Shown here in pieces: positions 10,134-22,313 of a DNA stretch of 64,000 nucleotides. Every line of letters begins with the position of its first letter. Within the stretch, counting starts at the first letter, position 1. Origin of the DNA: Telopea speciosissima. Lineage: Eukaryota > Streptophyta > Magnoliopsida > Proteales > Proteaceae. The stretch covers positions 19,913,568 through 19,977,567 of the forward strand of contig NC_057925.1 of assembly GCF_018873765.1 (NCBI RefSeq), in the 5' to 3' direction. A program made the position numbers and the translations under genes. The notes beneath the pieces were generated by a model, which was not told where the DNA came from, made no database searches, and saw only the letters and a list, made by a program, of their open reading frames with translations.

Positions 10134-10796
10134 TTGACTAAGCTTGCTTAAATTAATGAAACTATGAGGCTATTCTTACTTAAAAATATGTTCATTATTA
10201 CATATTTAATGGATGCCTATCATTCCCTTCAAAAAAAAAAATTCAGAACCGATGTTAGGAGGCACCCGATAGCAGGAGTTCAGTTTTAAAGAAGCTACAT
10301 GATCAGATGACCGATCTGTCCAATAATGAGACTGATACTTCCAATGTTAAGTGTTAATCAGTTTACCCGTTTAGGAAATGGGGTGTCTTATTAACATGAT
10401 CCGTCTGTGTGTATGTGTGTCGAAGTCGGAATAAGATAGTTGGTCAAATTATTTCGTTACCTTAGTCCTCCTGGTAACAATGGCCCTTTACGCACCATTA
10501 TCTATCATTACCAACTGCACTATTATTCTTTTGTTAACCTAAAAAAAAAATAAAATAACATTTTGACCAACTCCTCCTACTTGCCTTCATAAAGACATCC
10601 AAGAGAAAAACCACAAAGGAGATACGCAAATTTGTTAATTTCCATTCAAGGGAATCTGGTGAAAAGAACATCCATCATAATGCCACAGCAATGGGACGAA
10701 AACAAAAAACGAGACAACAAAAAGAACATCTTGACCAAAAATTAAAAAAAAACTAAGAAAGGATATCAATTCATGACCGAAACAACAACGTCAGAA
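10134..10796. other. Gene-free stretch
   Basis: 3' flank of the F-box pseudogene and then AT-rich DNA with short A runs (10226-10236, 10540-10549). I see no gene or paired repeat. Confidence 0.5.
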
Positions 10797-11417
10797 CTAT
10801 GGGAAAGTTCGCCGACGCTTAGGTATATTGAAGGCTTGCCAAACGGCATCATCGACTGCGGCAGATGCCTTCTTCCAACGCCTCTTCATCTCTTCCATCT
10901 CCTTCTCACAACGATCAGTACATTTCCTCTCGTCATGTGCATCCTCTAACATTGATCGCAAACCCCCCTTCATCTCATCTAACAGCTCCTGGAACTCTCC
11001 CATCTTCGATTGCAACACCCCAGTCTTTCTGATAGTAGACCCCTGCTCATGTTCCAATTGGACAACCATCATCTTCATCTCCTCAACCTGATTATCCAAC
11101 GCGGACATGGTGCCAATAAGGTCATTGTCAGGGGTGACAGTGGTTGCCCGGCGACCAAACCTGGGAGGTGAAGACAACCACGGCAACATAGCACCTAAGT
11201 CAGGAGAATCGGGCGAGCGCTTTTTTGAGGTACCTGCTGATTGTGTACTAGAGGTCATCCCCGCCGAACCCACTACGGGGGATGGGATTCCCACTCCGAC
11301 ATGATACCGTTCACCGGATTCATTCTTGGTGTGGGATTCCATCTTCACCCTTCTCTGATTCAACCAAGTCACCACCATCCAACTATGTAAACGACTTTGA
11401 AAGGAAAACGGGTGCAT
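10797..11417 (-). CDS. Unrecognised coiled-coil protein, 206 aa, basic C-terminus
   Basis: A minus-strand ORF from an ATG at 11417, with a second in-frame ATG at residue 26 (MESHTKNES). The first 95 residues are Ser/Gly/Pro-rich and probably disordered. Residues about 100-190 form a heptad-like coiled coil rich in Glu, Met and Leu (VEEMKMMVVQLEHEQ, then EKEMEEMKRRWKKASAA). The protein ends NIPKRRRTFP, a plausible nuclear localisation signal. There is no catalytic motif. The frame is intact, unlike most genes here, and its GC content is higher than its flanks, which supports real coding. It may be host-derived or an accessory protein of a DNA transposon; I cannot choose. Confidence 0.5.
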   Translation of the reverse strand: MHPFSFQSRLHSWMVVTWLNQRRVKMESHTKNESGERYHVGVGIPSPVVGSAGMTSSTQSAGTSKKRSPDSPDLGAMLPWLSSPPRFGRRATTVTPDNDLIGTMSALDNQVEEMKMMVVQLEHEQGSTIRKTGVLQSKMGEFQELLDEMKGGLRSMLEDAHDERKCTDRCEKEMEEMKRRWKKASAAVDDAVWQAFNIPKRRRTFP

Positions 11418-11437
11418 TTAAATGACGATTCAGAATT

Positions 11438-11567
11438 TAGACGGTTGTGTCCCCACTCCCCTCTCACAAAGAATTCAAAATGTCAAAAACCCCAATACTC
11501 ATAATAATAATGCCTTGAAACTCACACCCTCTCACATACATATAGTCGTCTACGAAACGTTTCCCCT
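11438..11567. repeat. MITE family B, partial copy, inverted relative to 8095-8247
   Basis: ACGGTTGTGTCCCC, CTCTCACAAAGAATTC, AATGCCTTGAAACTCACACC and a GAAACGTTTCCCC end match the reverse complement of 8095-8247 in order. The first 40 bp or so are missing. It abuts the start of the coiled-coil ORF and could be part of its promoter. Confidence 0.65.
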
Positions 11568-13229
11568 TTTTTCATAATGGGACGGTTGTCAGAAGTGATG
11601 TTGGTGGTATTTTCAGAAGATCAATGCTAGAGCTTCTTCGAACCTCGCGATGGTAAATCAAATATGAGTCCCTAAAGTTTGTATTTTTGATAAATTGAAA
11701 GTCCCTAAAGTTCTTCACTATGCTTTTATGACTTAGAACCAAGACGGCTATGATGGATGGATCTGGTCTTAGTAACCCGTCATGTAATGTATGTGTCTGA
11801 TGGATCCATGAGCAACAGTGTATGATTACCCTTCTGTATGGAGGATAATAGGATTTAGGGTTTTGATGTATGAGATGGTAGGATATAGAAAGTACTGTAC
11901 TTGTTCTTGTAGGTAGTGTCTATTCCACGCAAACAACCTGTGAATCATTGGATTAGAATCCAGTGATATTGACCTTTGCTGTAATTTTGTCAATACAAAT
12001 TACATTTTAGATCAATAAGATTTGGCCTATCTTGTGAATATTGCTTGAATAATGGTTGTGCAGGGTATTATAGGTTGTATTAACAAAAGGTTTACCATAT
12101 ATAAATAAAGTATAAGGTTTACCTCCTAGTACACATCCTACCTCCCATCATAGGCCCTACCAATTAAAAATAGTAAGTTGTGAGAACTGATCTTGGTGGT
12201 ATTTACGGAAGTTGACCGTCGTTTTATTGAAATTTGGGACTCATAAGCAATAACGAACTTTACTGTTCAAGTTGATGTCCTGGTTCTTACTAAATTCTTA
12301 GTTAAGGGTAACAATAACCGGTTGACTTGTAATGATATATGTATATACTGTTACTTAAGCCATTTACAGTCTTTAACTCTATCAGTAGAATGTTCCAAAT
12401 TTGCAGTCGACTTTATTACATTAATCGGTCAACTTGTCATCGTTGATGGGTTGATTTGTATAAGATTATTGTTTCAAATATTAAGAAATTTCTTCTAATT
12501 TAGGACATTGATATTATAGGTAGTTTTAACTTATTTATATCAAGAGAATAAGTTTATAACTAAAAAGGTTTCATACAAAAACTTAAAGGGGGAAAAAAAA
12601 TTTTAAAGATTTTATAGAAAACAAATTTTTGGCAGATCCCGTTGATACATAGATAATTACATATATAGAATTCATATTTAATCAGTAATGCGCACCCCTA
12701 AGGTTATGTATGAAAACCAAAAAAACAAAACCCCGTTCGAATGGTTACAGTGACACATGCTTATGAATTATATACATATATAATTGATATAGAGAAACCC
12801 AAACTAGCTTTTGGGATCTTTCATACCCAAACCACAACTACTAATTCCATATATCTTATAGACATAAAAAATATCATTAGACCCCTTGTACACATTGAGA
12901 CACATACATAAGTTTACTAACCAATATCATATGTTCACACCAGTGAGTCTACGAACATAACCGATAATTTATATTCAAGTGACAACTATTATATGTTGTA
13001 TACGCATAACTCAAAGTAACCATTGTACCACTGACACATATACACACTTACTAATTTTGTTATATACAACGCATACACAAAATTGACCGTAAGTTCCCTG
13101 ACAACCATACACATTCAATAAATACATATATAGACATCATATTCAAAATAAATCATATCCTATTGAGCCATACAACAAGTACTAATGCTAATGTATATAT
13201 ATAATATTTAATAGTGCAACATTTGTGTA
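11568..13229. other. Gene-free AT-rich stretch
   Basis: No ORF that I can support. At 12320-12460 it contains GGTTGACTTGTAATGAT and CAGTCGACTTTATTACATTA motifs that resemble the repeat array at 22.4-22.7 kb. The 12760-13200 part is very AT-rich with ACATAT/TATATA runs. Confidence 0.5.
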
Positions 13230-13482
13230 TAGTGGTGTAAATGAATAGCCCAAATCCGGTTCGGTTTCCGTTTAGAACTATCCGAATCCATCCGAAAGGT
13301 AAATTGATGCAGATACGGATAGGCTATACCAATTTGACAAGCTATATTTACATGTAAACAGAATAAATCTCCGATCCGTAAGCATGTTCGTATCCGTTTA
13401 GCTGTATCCGAATTCGTCAAAAACGTAATCGGATGCGGATATAGCATTATCCAAGCAAAAAATTGATCCGTTTACATCCCTA
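13230..13482. mobile_element. hAT-type MITE, simple copy
   Basis: Starts TAGTGGTGTAAATG and ends TTTACATCCCTA, with the same TATCCGAATCCG body as 8318-8878 but without its nested insert. Flanking 8-mers TTTGTGTA and GTTGTGAG match at only 5 of 8 positions, so the duplication is decayed and this copy is probably older. Confidence 0.75.
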
Positions 13483-13494
13483 GTTGTGAGTGTA

Positions 13495-14190
13495 TGGGGA
13501 AACAGACCCATACAGTGCTATATGTACTTTAACTCATGTAAGAGTGTAAGATTCAACTTAGATGTTCCACAATGAATACGCCCACCTTCATATCAACCTA
13601 TATACGTGGGTTTATTAGACTGGGTTTTGGTGATCAGTCGACTGGTACAAATAATAGATCAACTTATAACTTATGATCATCACCCAAGTAACCTGATCGG
13701 TTGACTGGTAGGGTTATTTGATAAAAAAAAAAAGTTTTAGGTTAATGCTACAAATCACATCATACAAGTACCGTTAATGTTCCTATAATATAACGCTGAG
13801 TGTTAATTTCATAAACCTTGCAAATTTTGTTCAAATCCATAAAAATTTAGAATGTTAATTAAGGTTCATCTTTGGGAACATCATTGGCCACGATCCATAG
13901 TTATAATCTTTGTACTTGTGATTCAATTAATTTGACTCCACTTTCGAGTTGATGAAAACATTACTCTTGACCCCAAAAAAAAATTGAAAAATTTGAACCT
14001 TTTTTCTTACGTTATTGGAAGAATCGAAAAGACATAAATTCATTGCATATTGCTCATTTTCAATACTTGTTAGCCCATTAATATACCAATGTCAGTTCCA
14101 TATTTTTTATTAATTACCAAATAAAAAAGAAAAAACAAACTATACCCTTATTTTATTGGGCAAATTAGACTAAACGACTATTCTCCATTA
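13495..14190. repeat. 700-bp duplicated segment, copy 1
   Basis: Shares a colinear series of blocks with 15005-15665: CGCCCACCTTCATAT, GTTTATTAGA, CAGTCGACTGG, AATAGATCAACTTAT, ATCACATCATAC, CATCTTTG..ACATCATTGGC, ATTGGAAGA.TCGA, AAATTCATT, TTATTTTATTGGG. Overall similarity by eye is about 70%. No gene is seen inside. It carries two GGTCGACTG-type motifs. Confidence 0.65.
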
Positions 14191-15004
14191 TAAGTTGGTC
14201 GACAAAAAACCCTAAACTTAAGCCATTGCTTAGAGTTTCGGTTGTCTGTGTCTCCTCTAATTGTTTGAGCTCCTTCTACACTACGCATCATTAAAGCCCA
14301 TTCCAAGGTATGTTACTTTGTTCCATTTTCATTTCTCTTTTTTCTGGTTATCCCAACAAAAAAATATATATAATTTGCTTCGTGTGTAAAGTAAAACTCT
14401 ATCCCAAATTTATCTCTCTCTTCCTCTCTTTCTATCCCTATTGTTTCTCTTTTATTTTATTTTATTTTGTACATTATCTTGCACTTAACAGATACAATTA
14501 AATGCATATAAGGTTGGGCACTTTGTTCGATCCACAAGATAAAAAATTGATGGATGTAAAATTGATTTTAGATACACTATTATAGATGTTACCTTTCATT
14601 GAATCCCTAAATTAGTTAGTGTTCGTCCCTTCCTACAAGGAACTAGAATTACACTTCTTACAATACTTTTTCACATCAACTTTTCCCATCGTTTAAGTCA
14701 AAATATAAGGATTAGGCTTCCCTCCTCTTCTTTTTGACGTCATCGGGATCACAACAACTACCGTAAGATGAATATTGATCTCAAAATTTACTGATACTTT
14801 GACGTGAGACATGAATAGAGATTGTAGAATGAAATGTCTAAGGGTTTAGGGTTCAAAATCGAGAAGAAGAAGAAGAAGAAGAGGGTGACTGGGGTTAGCT
14901 TTCGAAGTAAAGGAGGAAATGACTCCTTCACCCTCGAATTTAGTAATTCATAAGCACATGCTCATTAAACTTGACTACGTTACACACATAGACACAGTTA
15001 GTAA
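14191..15004. other. Gene-free stretch between the duplicated segments
   Basis: A CT-rich region at 14220-14470 looks leader-like (TGTCTCCTCTAATTG). It is followed by AT-rich DNA, a GAAGAAGAAGAAGAAGAGG run near 14860, and no coding sequence that I can support. Confidence 0.4.
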
Positions 15005-15665
15005 TCAACTATGTATATATACAAACATGATGTAAGACCCCACAGACCCAGGCACAATCATGTCTACTCATATAAAAGGGGAAGATTGATGTTGTAAGTT
15101 GCATACTAAATATGCCCACCTTCATATAACCCATACATAGGTAGGTTTATTAGAGTAGTCACCATTGATCGGTCGACTGGATGGCCATAATAGATCAACT
15201 TATCACTTTTGATCATCAACCAAGCATCATATATCGGTCGACTGTTAGGGTTGATTTTTAATTGATTATGTTGGTTAATGGTTCTGATCACATCATACTT
15301 TGACCGTTCACACATTACATTACAACCCTACCATGTTATCTTCATTAACCTTCTAAATGTGTTTGCAAATCCTACAAAATTTACACATGCGACAAAGGTG
15401 CATCTTTGACCACATCATTGGCTACAAATGCTTTATCTTTGTCAGTTTAGATTTTGATTTGTTGACCAAAGACAGAAAGGGAAATTGAACACTTGTTTTT
15501 TGCTTATTGGAAGAGTCGAATAGATAGAAATTCATTACATATCGGTCATGTACAAAACTTCACATTAAGAGTTGTGATATGTCATATCACCGTACATGCC
15601 TCATAGCTATCATTGCTTTAATACTTATTTTATTGGGACTAGCAGAATAAACAACTACTATGCAT
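15005..15665. repeat. 700-bp duplicated segment, copy 2
   Basis: Same block order as 13495-14190, about 1.5 kb downstream and in the same orientation. It carries CGGTCGACTGG near 15170 and CGGTCGACTGTT near 15236. Confidence 0.65.
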
Positions 15666-15795
15666 TGTCATTTGCCGCAGAAAACAAATGGTGCAAAGTT
15701 CAATTCGATCTTCCAAACGGTGATGCTGGTACTGTTTGATAAGGAACTATTTGTTCTTGTTGTAGCGGCTAAGGCAGGATCAACCTCTCTACATT

Positions 15796-15966
15796 TTTTG
15801 TAAAGAAATAAAAGAACAAATAGTTTACTATAATATTTATTTCGATGATTTATATGTGAAAAAAAAAAACCTTTGTCACTGTAAAATGAAATTATTTTGT
15901 AAAGAAATAAAAGAAAAATTAGATTACTGTAATGTTTATTTCGATGATTTATATATGAAAAAAAAA
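15796..15966. repeat. Tandem duplication, about 99-bp period
   Basis: TTTTGTAAAGAAATAAAAGA followed by a TTTATTTCGATGATTTATAT block occurs at about 15796-15868 and again at about 15895-15966. A short ORF (15856-16113) spans the second copy and runs on into LDTELDWDLRLCEGSCGFYRRS; I recognise no family in it. Confidence 0.75.
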
Positions 15967-16168
15967 GCAAACACTTGCTTTGACTCATACAACTTAACTA
16001 ATGGAAAAGAAATGTTGTGTTGGGCTCAAGGAAATGTCATTTATTTGGACACAGAACTCGATTGGGATTTGAGATTATGTGAAGGAAGTTGTGGATTCTA
16101 TAGAAGATCATAGGAGATCTTTTGATGTTAAGATTTCAGTTCCCAACATATAGAAAACCCAACAAAGT

Positions 16169-16214
16169 AAAGTGAACAACTTTCTTTTTTTTTTGTTAAA
16201 CAAAGTGAACAACT
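16169..16214. mobile_element. Poly-T micro-insertion with 13-bp target duplication
   Basis: AAAGTGAACAACT at 16169-16181 is repeated exactly at 16202-16214. The 20-base insert is mostly T and ends GTTAAAC; on the other strand it reads GTTTAAC plus poly-A. Confidence 0.55.
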
Positions 16215-16285
16215 CTACCCCAACAACCCTAATTAACTTCGTCACAATAGTTTGTTGGCTTTGATTATAATCTATGAATCTATCT

Positions 16286-16458
16286 ATAACTCTATCTATC
16301 TATTCTATCTATTCCATCTATTCCATCTAGGTATTACAGACATCATACTTCATACTATATAATATATACTATACTATACAATATTATACGATACTAAGTA
16401 AAGTATTTTATAAATACTATACTATCATATTGTTTTATTTTATTACTATTATTAATTA

Positions 16459-16505
<47 letters not shown>

Positions 16506-16722
16506 CACATCATACTATCATATCATATCATACTATCATGCTATCATATCATACTATCATATCATATCATATTATACTATCATACTATCATACTATCATA
16601 CTATCATACTATCATACTATCATATCATATCATATCATATCATACTATCATATTATCATACTATCATACTATCATACTATCATACTATACTATACTATAC
16701 TATAGTATACTATTATACTACT
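16286..16722. repeat. Complex microsatellite: TCTAT, TAT and CATACTAT arrays
   Basis: TCTATCTATT repeats, then ACTATA runs, a long TTATTATTA array (16440-16502) and an array of CATACTAT and CATATCAT units (16503-16690), ending in a TATACTATAC run. The 91-residue ORF over it (ISYHTI repeats) is a by-product of the repeat and not a gene. Confidence 0.95.
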
Positions 16723-16844
16723 ATTTTTTTATTTTTATTAAAAAAATTAGAAACGAGTCTACCTTTCTACCAAAAAAGAAAACACATGTACATATAAATG
16801 CCAGTGTACGGATTGTTCGTTCATAGGTCATTCTTAACCCTAAT

Positions 16845-16945
16845 AATATTTAAACTCCCTACCCATTAATTAATGTCTTGAAACTCCCGCCCTCTGATGA
16901 CATACACGGTTTACAGACGACCATGTATGAAACCTTTCCCCCCAA
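16845..16945. repeat. MITE family B, partial copy
   Basis: AATGTCTTGAAACTCCCGCC, CATACACGGTTTACAGACG and GTATGAAACCTTTCCCC correspond to the right half of family B as at 11505-11567. Confidence 0.6.
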
Positions 16946-18182
16946 AAAATACTAAACATTTTCGTATCTCAACCACCAAACTAAGTTTATTTCATTCCTC
17001 CCTAACCCGTTTCAGATTTTGCTTTGGCCAGTGCATGTAGACAATATTATGATATTACATAGAGAGCTCATCTTCTCCATTTCTTATTTGTCTCTGACTG
17101 TGACAAAGTGAAGGCTTGACATGCTCTGCGTTTATCGAGTGTATAAGAGGAAAACGTTTATAAGGTACATCACCAACTTGTAGTGTATAAGAGAAAAACG
17201 TAGAGGTTCATCTCCTCCTTCATTTTCTTGACTCTTTTAATCAATAGAATTTCAATTTGGTTAACTAACAACATCTACTATTTACTTAAATTAGGTTTCC
17301 CCATAAAATTATTATATTCTCCAGTCAAAAAAACCTTAATCTGACCAGTACATGAATGAATCTTTTTGAACCTCTTTCCAATTTTATCCAATATTCTTGA
17401 ACCCGTCCTTCTGATCCAATATCAGCACAATTAGGGGGTTATTAACTCTTCTACGCTCAGTTGGTCTCTACCAATTTTTTATTTTTATTTTTGTAGGATT
17501 AAAGATTTGTGGATGTATTTGAATGTAGATAACCTTTAGATTAGTCGAACCCAACCATTTACACAAAAAATTCAAAAATAAAGTAGTTGTTTGGTAGATC
17601 TTTAACTATATCTGGATTGTAGAGGAAATTTTCTGTTCAAACAGAAAATACTATGCTTCAGAACCGCTCTCGGTCCATCGCTCATGCATAGGGTTGTGGG
17701 CCTAACTTGAGATTTCAGCCACACTTGGGACCCGCCAGCATCTCCACTCATCTAGAATTTCAGCTCCATTTACATTCTGGTCCTAAAGTTGTAAAGTTGT
17801 ACATATCGAGCCTATACTCCCCTATTTTCAATTTATATGTTTGACTAATTCAAGATCTTATTTCCCAAATCAAACCTCATAAGATTTACAACCAATGGTG
17901 AAGGACACCAAAGACACCATTAACACATGTATCCTTTTTTTTTATATGCCTGAATCTCGCTTTATTGAATAATACTTTAATACTTCAGACTATTTTGCAC
18001 ATTGAGAAAGTCTCATTACCTTCTAAAACCAAAATAATTTTCTCTCCAGCACTTAACAGATGCTTACACGTGCATTTTTTAGTACTATTTATATACAAGC
18101 AGATTCTGTGATGTCTTATACCGATTGCCTACAATGGGTCCTATTTTCTAACAAGGTTAAGGTGTTGAAATAGGTGTAAGAC
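16946..18182. other. Gene-free stretch
   Basis: AT-rich intergenic DNA. AGTGTATAAGAG.AAAACGT occurs twice (about 17139 and 17181). I see no coding sequence or terminal repeats. Confidence 0.5.
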
Positions 18183-18575
18183 ATGCCTGGCATTCCCACC
18201 TATGGGGCACATCCACCTAAGCCCTCCATTAGTGATTTCAGTCCTCTTCCTCTGTCGTCGGAGGAAAGGAAGATTGAATCTTTGTTTGAAAAAATTGAGC
18301 CCTTCAACGGTCAAAATTTTGAACGTTGGAAATGTATGATGCTGTTCGCTTTGTATCAAGCTGGGGTACTGTTTCCTTTCATAGTACCTAAACCGAGCGG
18401 AAGTGATGATGTTGGACTTGAGGTGGAGAGGATTGCATAGGAGGATGCAGATGAAGAGTACAGATTTCGTATATTGACACATCTCTCTATTTAAGTGTAT
18501 CATGATTACTATCGAATTGACTTTGGTTCTATGATTTGGGAAGCGCTGAACAAGAAGTATGGTCGTGGTAAATGA
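18183..18575 (+). pseudogene. Ty1/Copia gag fragment
   Basis: Starts at the ATG at 18183. The FNGQNFERWKCMMLFAL stretch (about residues 38-54) matches the 'G.NF..WK..ml..L' core of Copia-type gag (UBN2/retrotran_gag). Further on, MIWEALNKKYGR matches the family's '.WeaL...Y' segment. TAG at 18438-18440 and TAA at 18492-18494 interrupt the frame, which ends at 18575. Nothing after it looks like protease, integrase or RT, and no LTRs were found, so this is an orphan fragment. Confidence 0.65.
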
Positions 18576-18778
18576 TCTAACAGTTTTTACAGCCTTTTTT
18601 TTTAAATTTTTTTGGTCCAATCATCTATACAATTGGAATTTTCAAGTGTTCTGCCTATCATGTTGAATACTATAATATTTTTGGGAAAATAAATTGGGAA
18701 TCCTTATATGCTACTGTACAAACTCACCCAAAAGCAAAGGGTGGCTCCTCAACTTTTCAAACATAGCCTACATCAAAA

Positions 18779-19310
18779 TGGAATCCTCCTCCCCCGAATT
18801 TCATTACAATCAACTGTGATGTTGCTTGTAATAATAAAACAAAATGGGGTGGCATAGGCTTTATCCTTAGAAATGAGTCTGGCTCTCCAATATCAGACTA
18901 TTCTTCTTGCATCCGTTGTGAATCAGCTCGAATTGGTGAAGCAATTTCTATTCGATCTGGACTATTACATGCGGTAACAATTGGAGCTACCCATGTCACA
19001 CTAGAATCGGATTGTAAAACATTGATCCACCAACTAACTGCAGATTCACAGCTGGAGAAGGAAATTCATAGTATTTTCCATGATATTTTGCTATCTCCAC
19101 AAAATTTGACTCGTGTACATTTTGTTTTGTTCCAAGATCCTTCAATTATGTGGCGGATTCCTTGTCCAGGGCGGCCTTATCGGTTGAGTCTTCGATTCTG
19201 TGGCCATGTATCTCTCAATGGCTTTTGCAACTGTGTGCTGGAGATGCTACTGTTTGTAAAGACTCTTCCAATCAATAAAATTCCTTTTGACGAAAATAAA
19301 TAAATAAATT
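18779..19310 (+). pseudogene. L1 LINE 3' end: RNase H-like domain, 5'-truncated
   Basis: The C-terminal RNase H-like (RVT_3) domain found at the end of plant L1 ORF2. From 18779 the frame gives WNPPPP..., the first acidic site (INCDVACNN), a GGIGFILRN block, the Glu site (IGEAISIRSGL) and the Asp site (VTLESDCKTLI). Near 19120 the frame shifts, and the last block (FNYVADSLSRAA) continues in the next frame to a stop near 19276. AATAAAATTCC and an AAATAAATAAATAAA tail follow at 19276-19306, marking the element's 3' end. The RT part is missing, so this is a 5'-truncated copy. Confidence 0.75.
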
Positions 19311-19889
19311 CAGTTTCGGAGTGTCATACTCTCCTCTTGATACTGTCACGTGTTTTAAATCTGATAAGTATGTGTTTCAATGAATCTTACACAACTTAAT
19401 TCTTACCAAATAATCAATGTGTTATACAAGGACAATGCATATAAGGTTTCAAACTAAGGTGTAAAAAGGGAATGTGACCGTGTATGACCATATAATCAAT
19501 TAAGGGAATATTGCAATGTATTGTTTTATGCTAAATGAATGAAGGGAATATTTCATTCAATATAAATAATGATGTTTAAGTGAGCTCATATAGGGGCATT
19601 TGTGTCAACATTTTAGAATTAAGTCGCTACAGTTCTTTTGGTTGTTGCTGGTGTTGAATATTATACGGGTTGTTTACCTGTCCACAACACCGGGTAGGAT
19701 ATTGTTGTTTATTTTTTGTGTCTTAAATCCCTTTATTTGTTTAGCAAAAAAAAAAAAAAAATTTCCCTTTATTTTTTAATTTTTTATTTTACCCTGCAGA
19801 GGCAACTTAGGTCTCATTCAAATCTCCATCTCCCTCCATTGATTACAAATACATCGTTCGATCGTCTCCTTTGTTTCTGACGACTGAGT
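19311..19889. other. Gene-free stretch
   Basis: No gene seen. It contains the poly-A micro-insertion at 19728-19774, listed separately. Confidence 0.5.
19728..19774. mobile_element. Poly-A micro-insertion with 11-bp target duplication
   Basis: TCCCTTTATTT at 19728-19738 is repeated at 19764-19774. The 25-base insert reads GTTTAGC plus about 16 A. TTTAGCAAAAAA is also the 3' end of the L1 tail at 55840-55850, which directly supports a LINE origin. Confidence 0.6.
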
Positions 19890-21710
19890 ATGGCAAAAAG
19901 GAAGGGTAGAGCGCGAAACCACACCATGTTCAAAGATTCATCTCCCGATCGCGAGAGCAGGATTTCGGAGTCATTGAGCAACTCTTCTGACTCGACAACG
20001 GCCCCCGAACAACAGGATTCAGTCTAAGTAGGAAGCAATAATGACAAGGGTCAGTCTACTGAGGTAGATACTTCTGAGTATGAATCGTCTGCAACCAGAG
20101 AAACATCTGCAGATTCAGATGACGAATCGGCAGATTCAGACGAAGATAGGCGAAAAAAGAGAAAATGGGAGGTAAAAGTCATCATCAAGTAGCACCGATC
20201 AAGGCCGACTCAGATGTGAAAACAGAATGAATTACAAGATGGATGAGGTGTATGGTAATCGAAAAGCTGGAAAAAATTGGAAGAACTATGCTGACAGACA
20301 CGTACTCACAGGTAGGTATGTTCAACTCAAGGATTTTGAGGCATTTGACATTGGGAAGTTGTTTAATGAATTATGATGGACAGGAATTATAGCGTGTAAA
20401 GAAAAATGTTACCAACACCTTGTCAGAGAGTTCTACTACAATCTAAAGATTGAAACAAAAGGGGATACTCATAAGATTGTGTCTCTTGTAAGAGGTAAAC
20501 GTAGATGTTTTGATGCACGAAAATTAGCATCAATTTTAAAGATATCATATGAAGGAGAAGAAATTTTCTTCTATGGTGGTGATGAAATTGAAAAGCATGT
20601 AACCAAATCTGATCTATTCGGGGCCATTGGCAAAGAAGGTTTGCACAATAAAATCAGTAAGACCACAAAACTAGGATTGAGAGATCAGCAAAGGATAATC
20701 AGCTTGATCATCCAGTCCAATATCCTCCTTAGGAAAGGCAACAAGGACAGTGTTATCCCTTACCTAGGTTTTCTTATTTACTATGTCATAGTGGGGAGGA
20801 AATTGAACCTTGGATACGTAATTTGGAAGTACATGGCTATTTTTGAATTTAAAAATAAGTCACGTGCTTTGCCATTCGGAAGGATGTTAACTCTAGTTTG
20901 GAAACACTTTGGGATAAGGTTAAGTGAAGAAGCAAAAAAGAAGAAATTAGAATTTGATATCAATTTGGGTGTGTTCAGGAGAATGGGGATGTCTACGATT
21001 TCCCCTCGGTCTCACAATGTTGAACATCACCAACCAACCGTCCCCAATTTGTATCATGAAGACCACATTCATTGCAGTCCAGATGCAGCTCCTGTTGATG
21101 AAACATCAATTTTACCTGAACAACTTAGAAGGGTAATAGATGGTATTGACAGATCAATTTCAGCTGATCAGCACCTAAGAACAGGAGTACAAGACAGGAC
21201 AGCAGAAGCTTGTAATACTAACACCAGGAGCCTAGACCCAATGTAATGAGTAGGATTGTTAGTATTGACAATGATATGGCAGAACTGAATGAGTTGTTCA
21301 AATCCTCATTTGGAGTTATGAAGAATTGGATAAAAGACATTGAATCTGAAATTACAGGTCTGAAGGAGGTAGTGGAGGAGGTTAAAATTGATGTAGGCAA
21401 CTTACATATGCTGACCATTGCAACAAGAGAGGGTAAAAAAAAATGGAATGAGGACAGTCAAAAAGCTTTAGGTTTCTGTAGAGAATTATCAAAAGAAGTA
21501 GGTGAGATAAAAAAGACAATACTCACAATTCCACCAGAGCCTAATTGGAATAGTTTCTTTTAACCTAGTGATTTTGATCAAGCTGAACATCAGTCTCAGC
21601 TGCAGCATGAGTATAAGTCCCATCCTCAATATCAGCCCCACCAACCCCCTAAGGCTCAACAGCAGCAGCACCAATCGGCTAAACCCGGTCATAATCCCCC
21701 TTGGAAATGA
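19890..21710 (+). pseudogene. Plant transposon protein (Transposase_32-like), five breaks
   Basis: Begins at the ATG at 19890 with a basic, then Ser/Asp/Glu-rich N-terminus. The conserved part runs from about 20194: FDIGKLFNEL, then HLVREFYYNL, VRGKRRCFDARKLASIL and an LRKGNKDSVIPYLGFLIYYV block. These resemble the 'putative plant transposon protein' domain (Pfam Transposase_32). After it come a coiled-coil stretch (21246-21560) and a Gln/Pro/His-rich tail ending at 21710. Breaks: TAA 20025, TAG 20190 with a frame change, TGA 20374, a frame change at 21244-21248, and TAA 21561. The longest open part starts at a GTG (20479), not a real start. The role of this family is unknown; it is usually found with retroelements. 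Confidence 0.65.
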
Positions 21711-22253
21711 AGTGTATTTTTGTAAAGAGGTTACCAACTATATTTTATATAATTTTGGTATGCAGCTAATATAAAAAATTATGTTGCGTAAAGAGTGATG
21801 CCATGGTCAGTCTACTGTTTGAAATGTAGTCAGATGACCTACTGGATTTTATTAGGGTCCATTCTATATTATATTTTGAACTTTGAAATCTCCACACTTA
21901 GAGAAGAGAACCGTAAAGGTATACTCTATCTCTCTCTCTCTCAGTTGACTTGTCATTATACATAGGTCCACTGTTATCCAACGACCGTTGTATAAACCAT
22001 GGGGGGGGTGCATTGGTTGTATTGTGACAATATCATGTTTATAATCAAGAATGCATACAAACTTAGCCTAAATTCATTCATACTAGCAAAATTTTAATTT
22101 TTATTTAATAGTTAATTAACATTATAATTGCGACGATCCAGTCTCAATCGTTCAGATATTAGGCGGATCTTTCCATTAACTACGACAGAGATACCATTAT
22201 ATATTATATTTTCAATGGTATGAAATCTCCACACTTAGACAAGGGAACCGTAA

Positions 22254-22256
22254 TTG

Positions 22257-22310
<54 letters not shown>
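22254..22310. repeat. (CT)n microsatellite in array unit B
   Basis: About 27 CT repeats. The same tract in unit C (22998-23072) is longer, and unit A has only a few repeats, so the tract has expanded since duplication. Confidence 0.95.

Positions 22311-22313
<3 letters not shown>

Noticed and set aside
16430-16705. 91-codon Ile/Tyr/His/Ser repeat ORF
   Set aside because: Pure product of the TAT and CATACTAT microsatellites.
18141-18620. 159-codon minus-strand ORF
   Set aside because: It lies opposite the Copia gag fragment, which has recognisable motifs; the minus frame has none.
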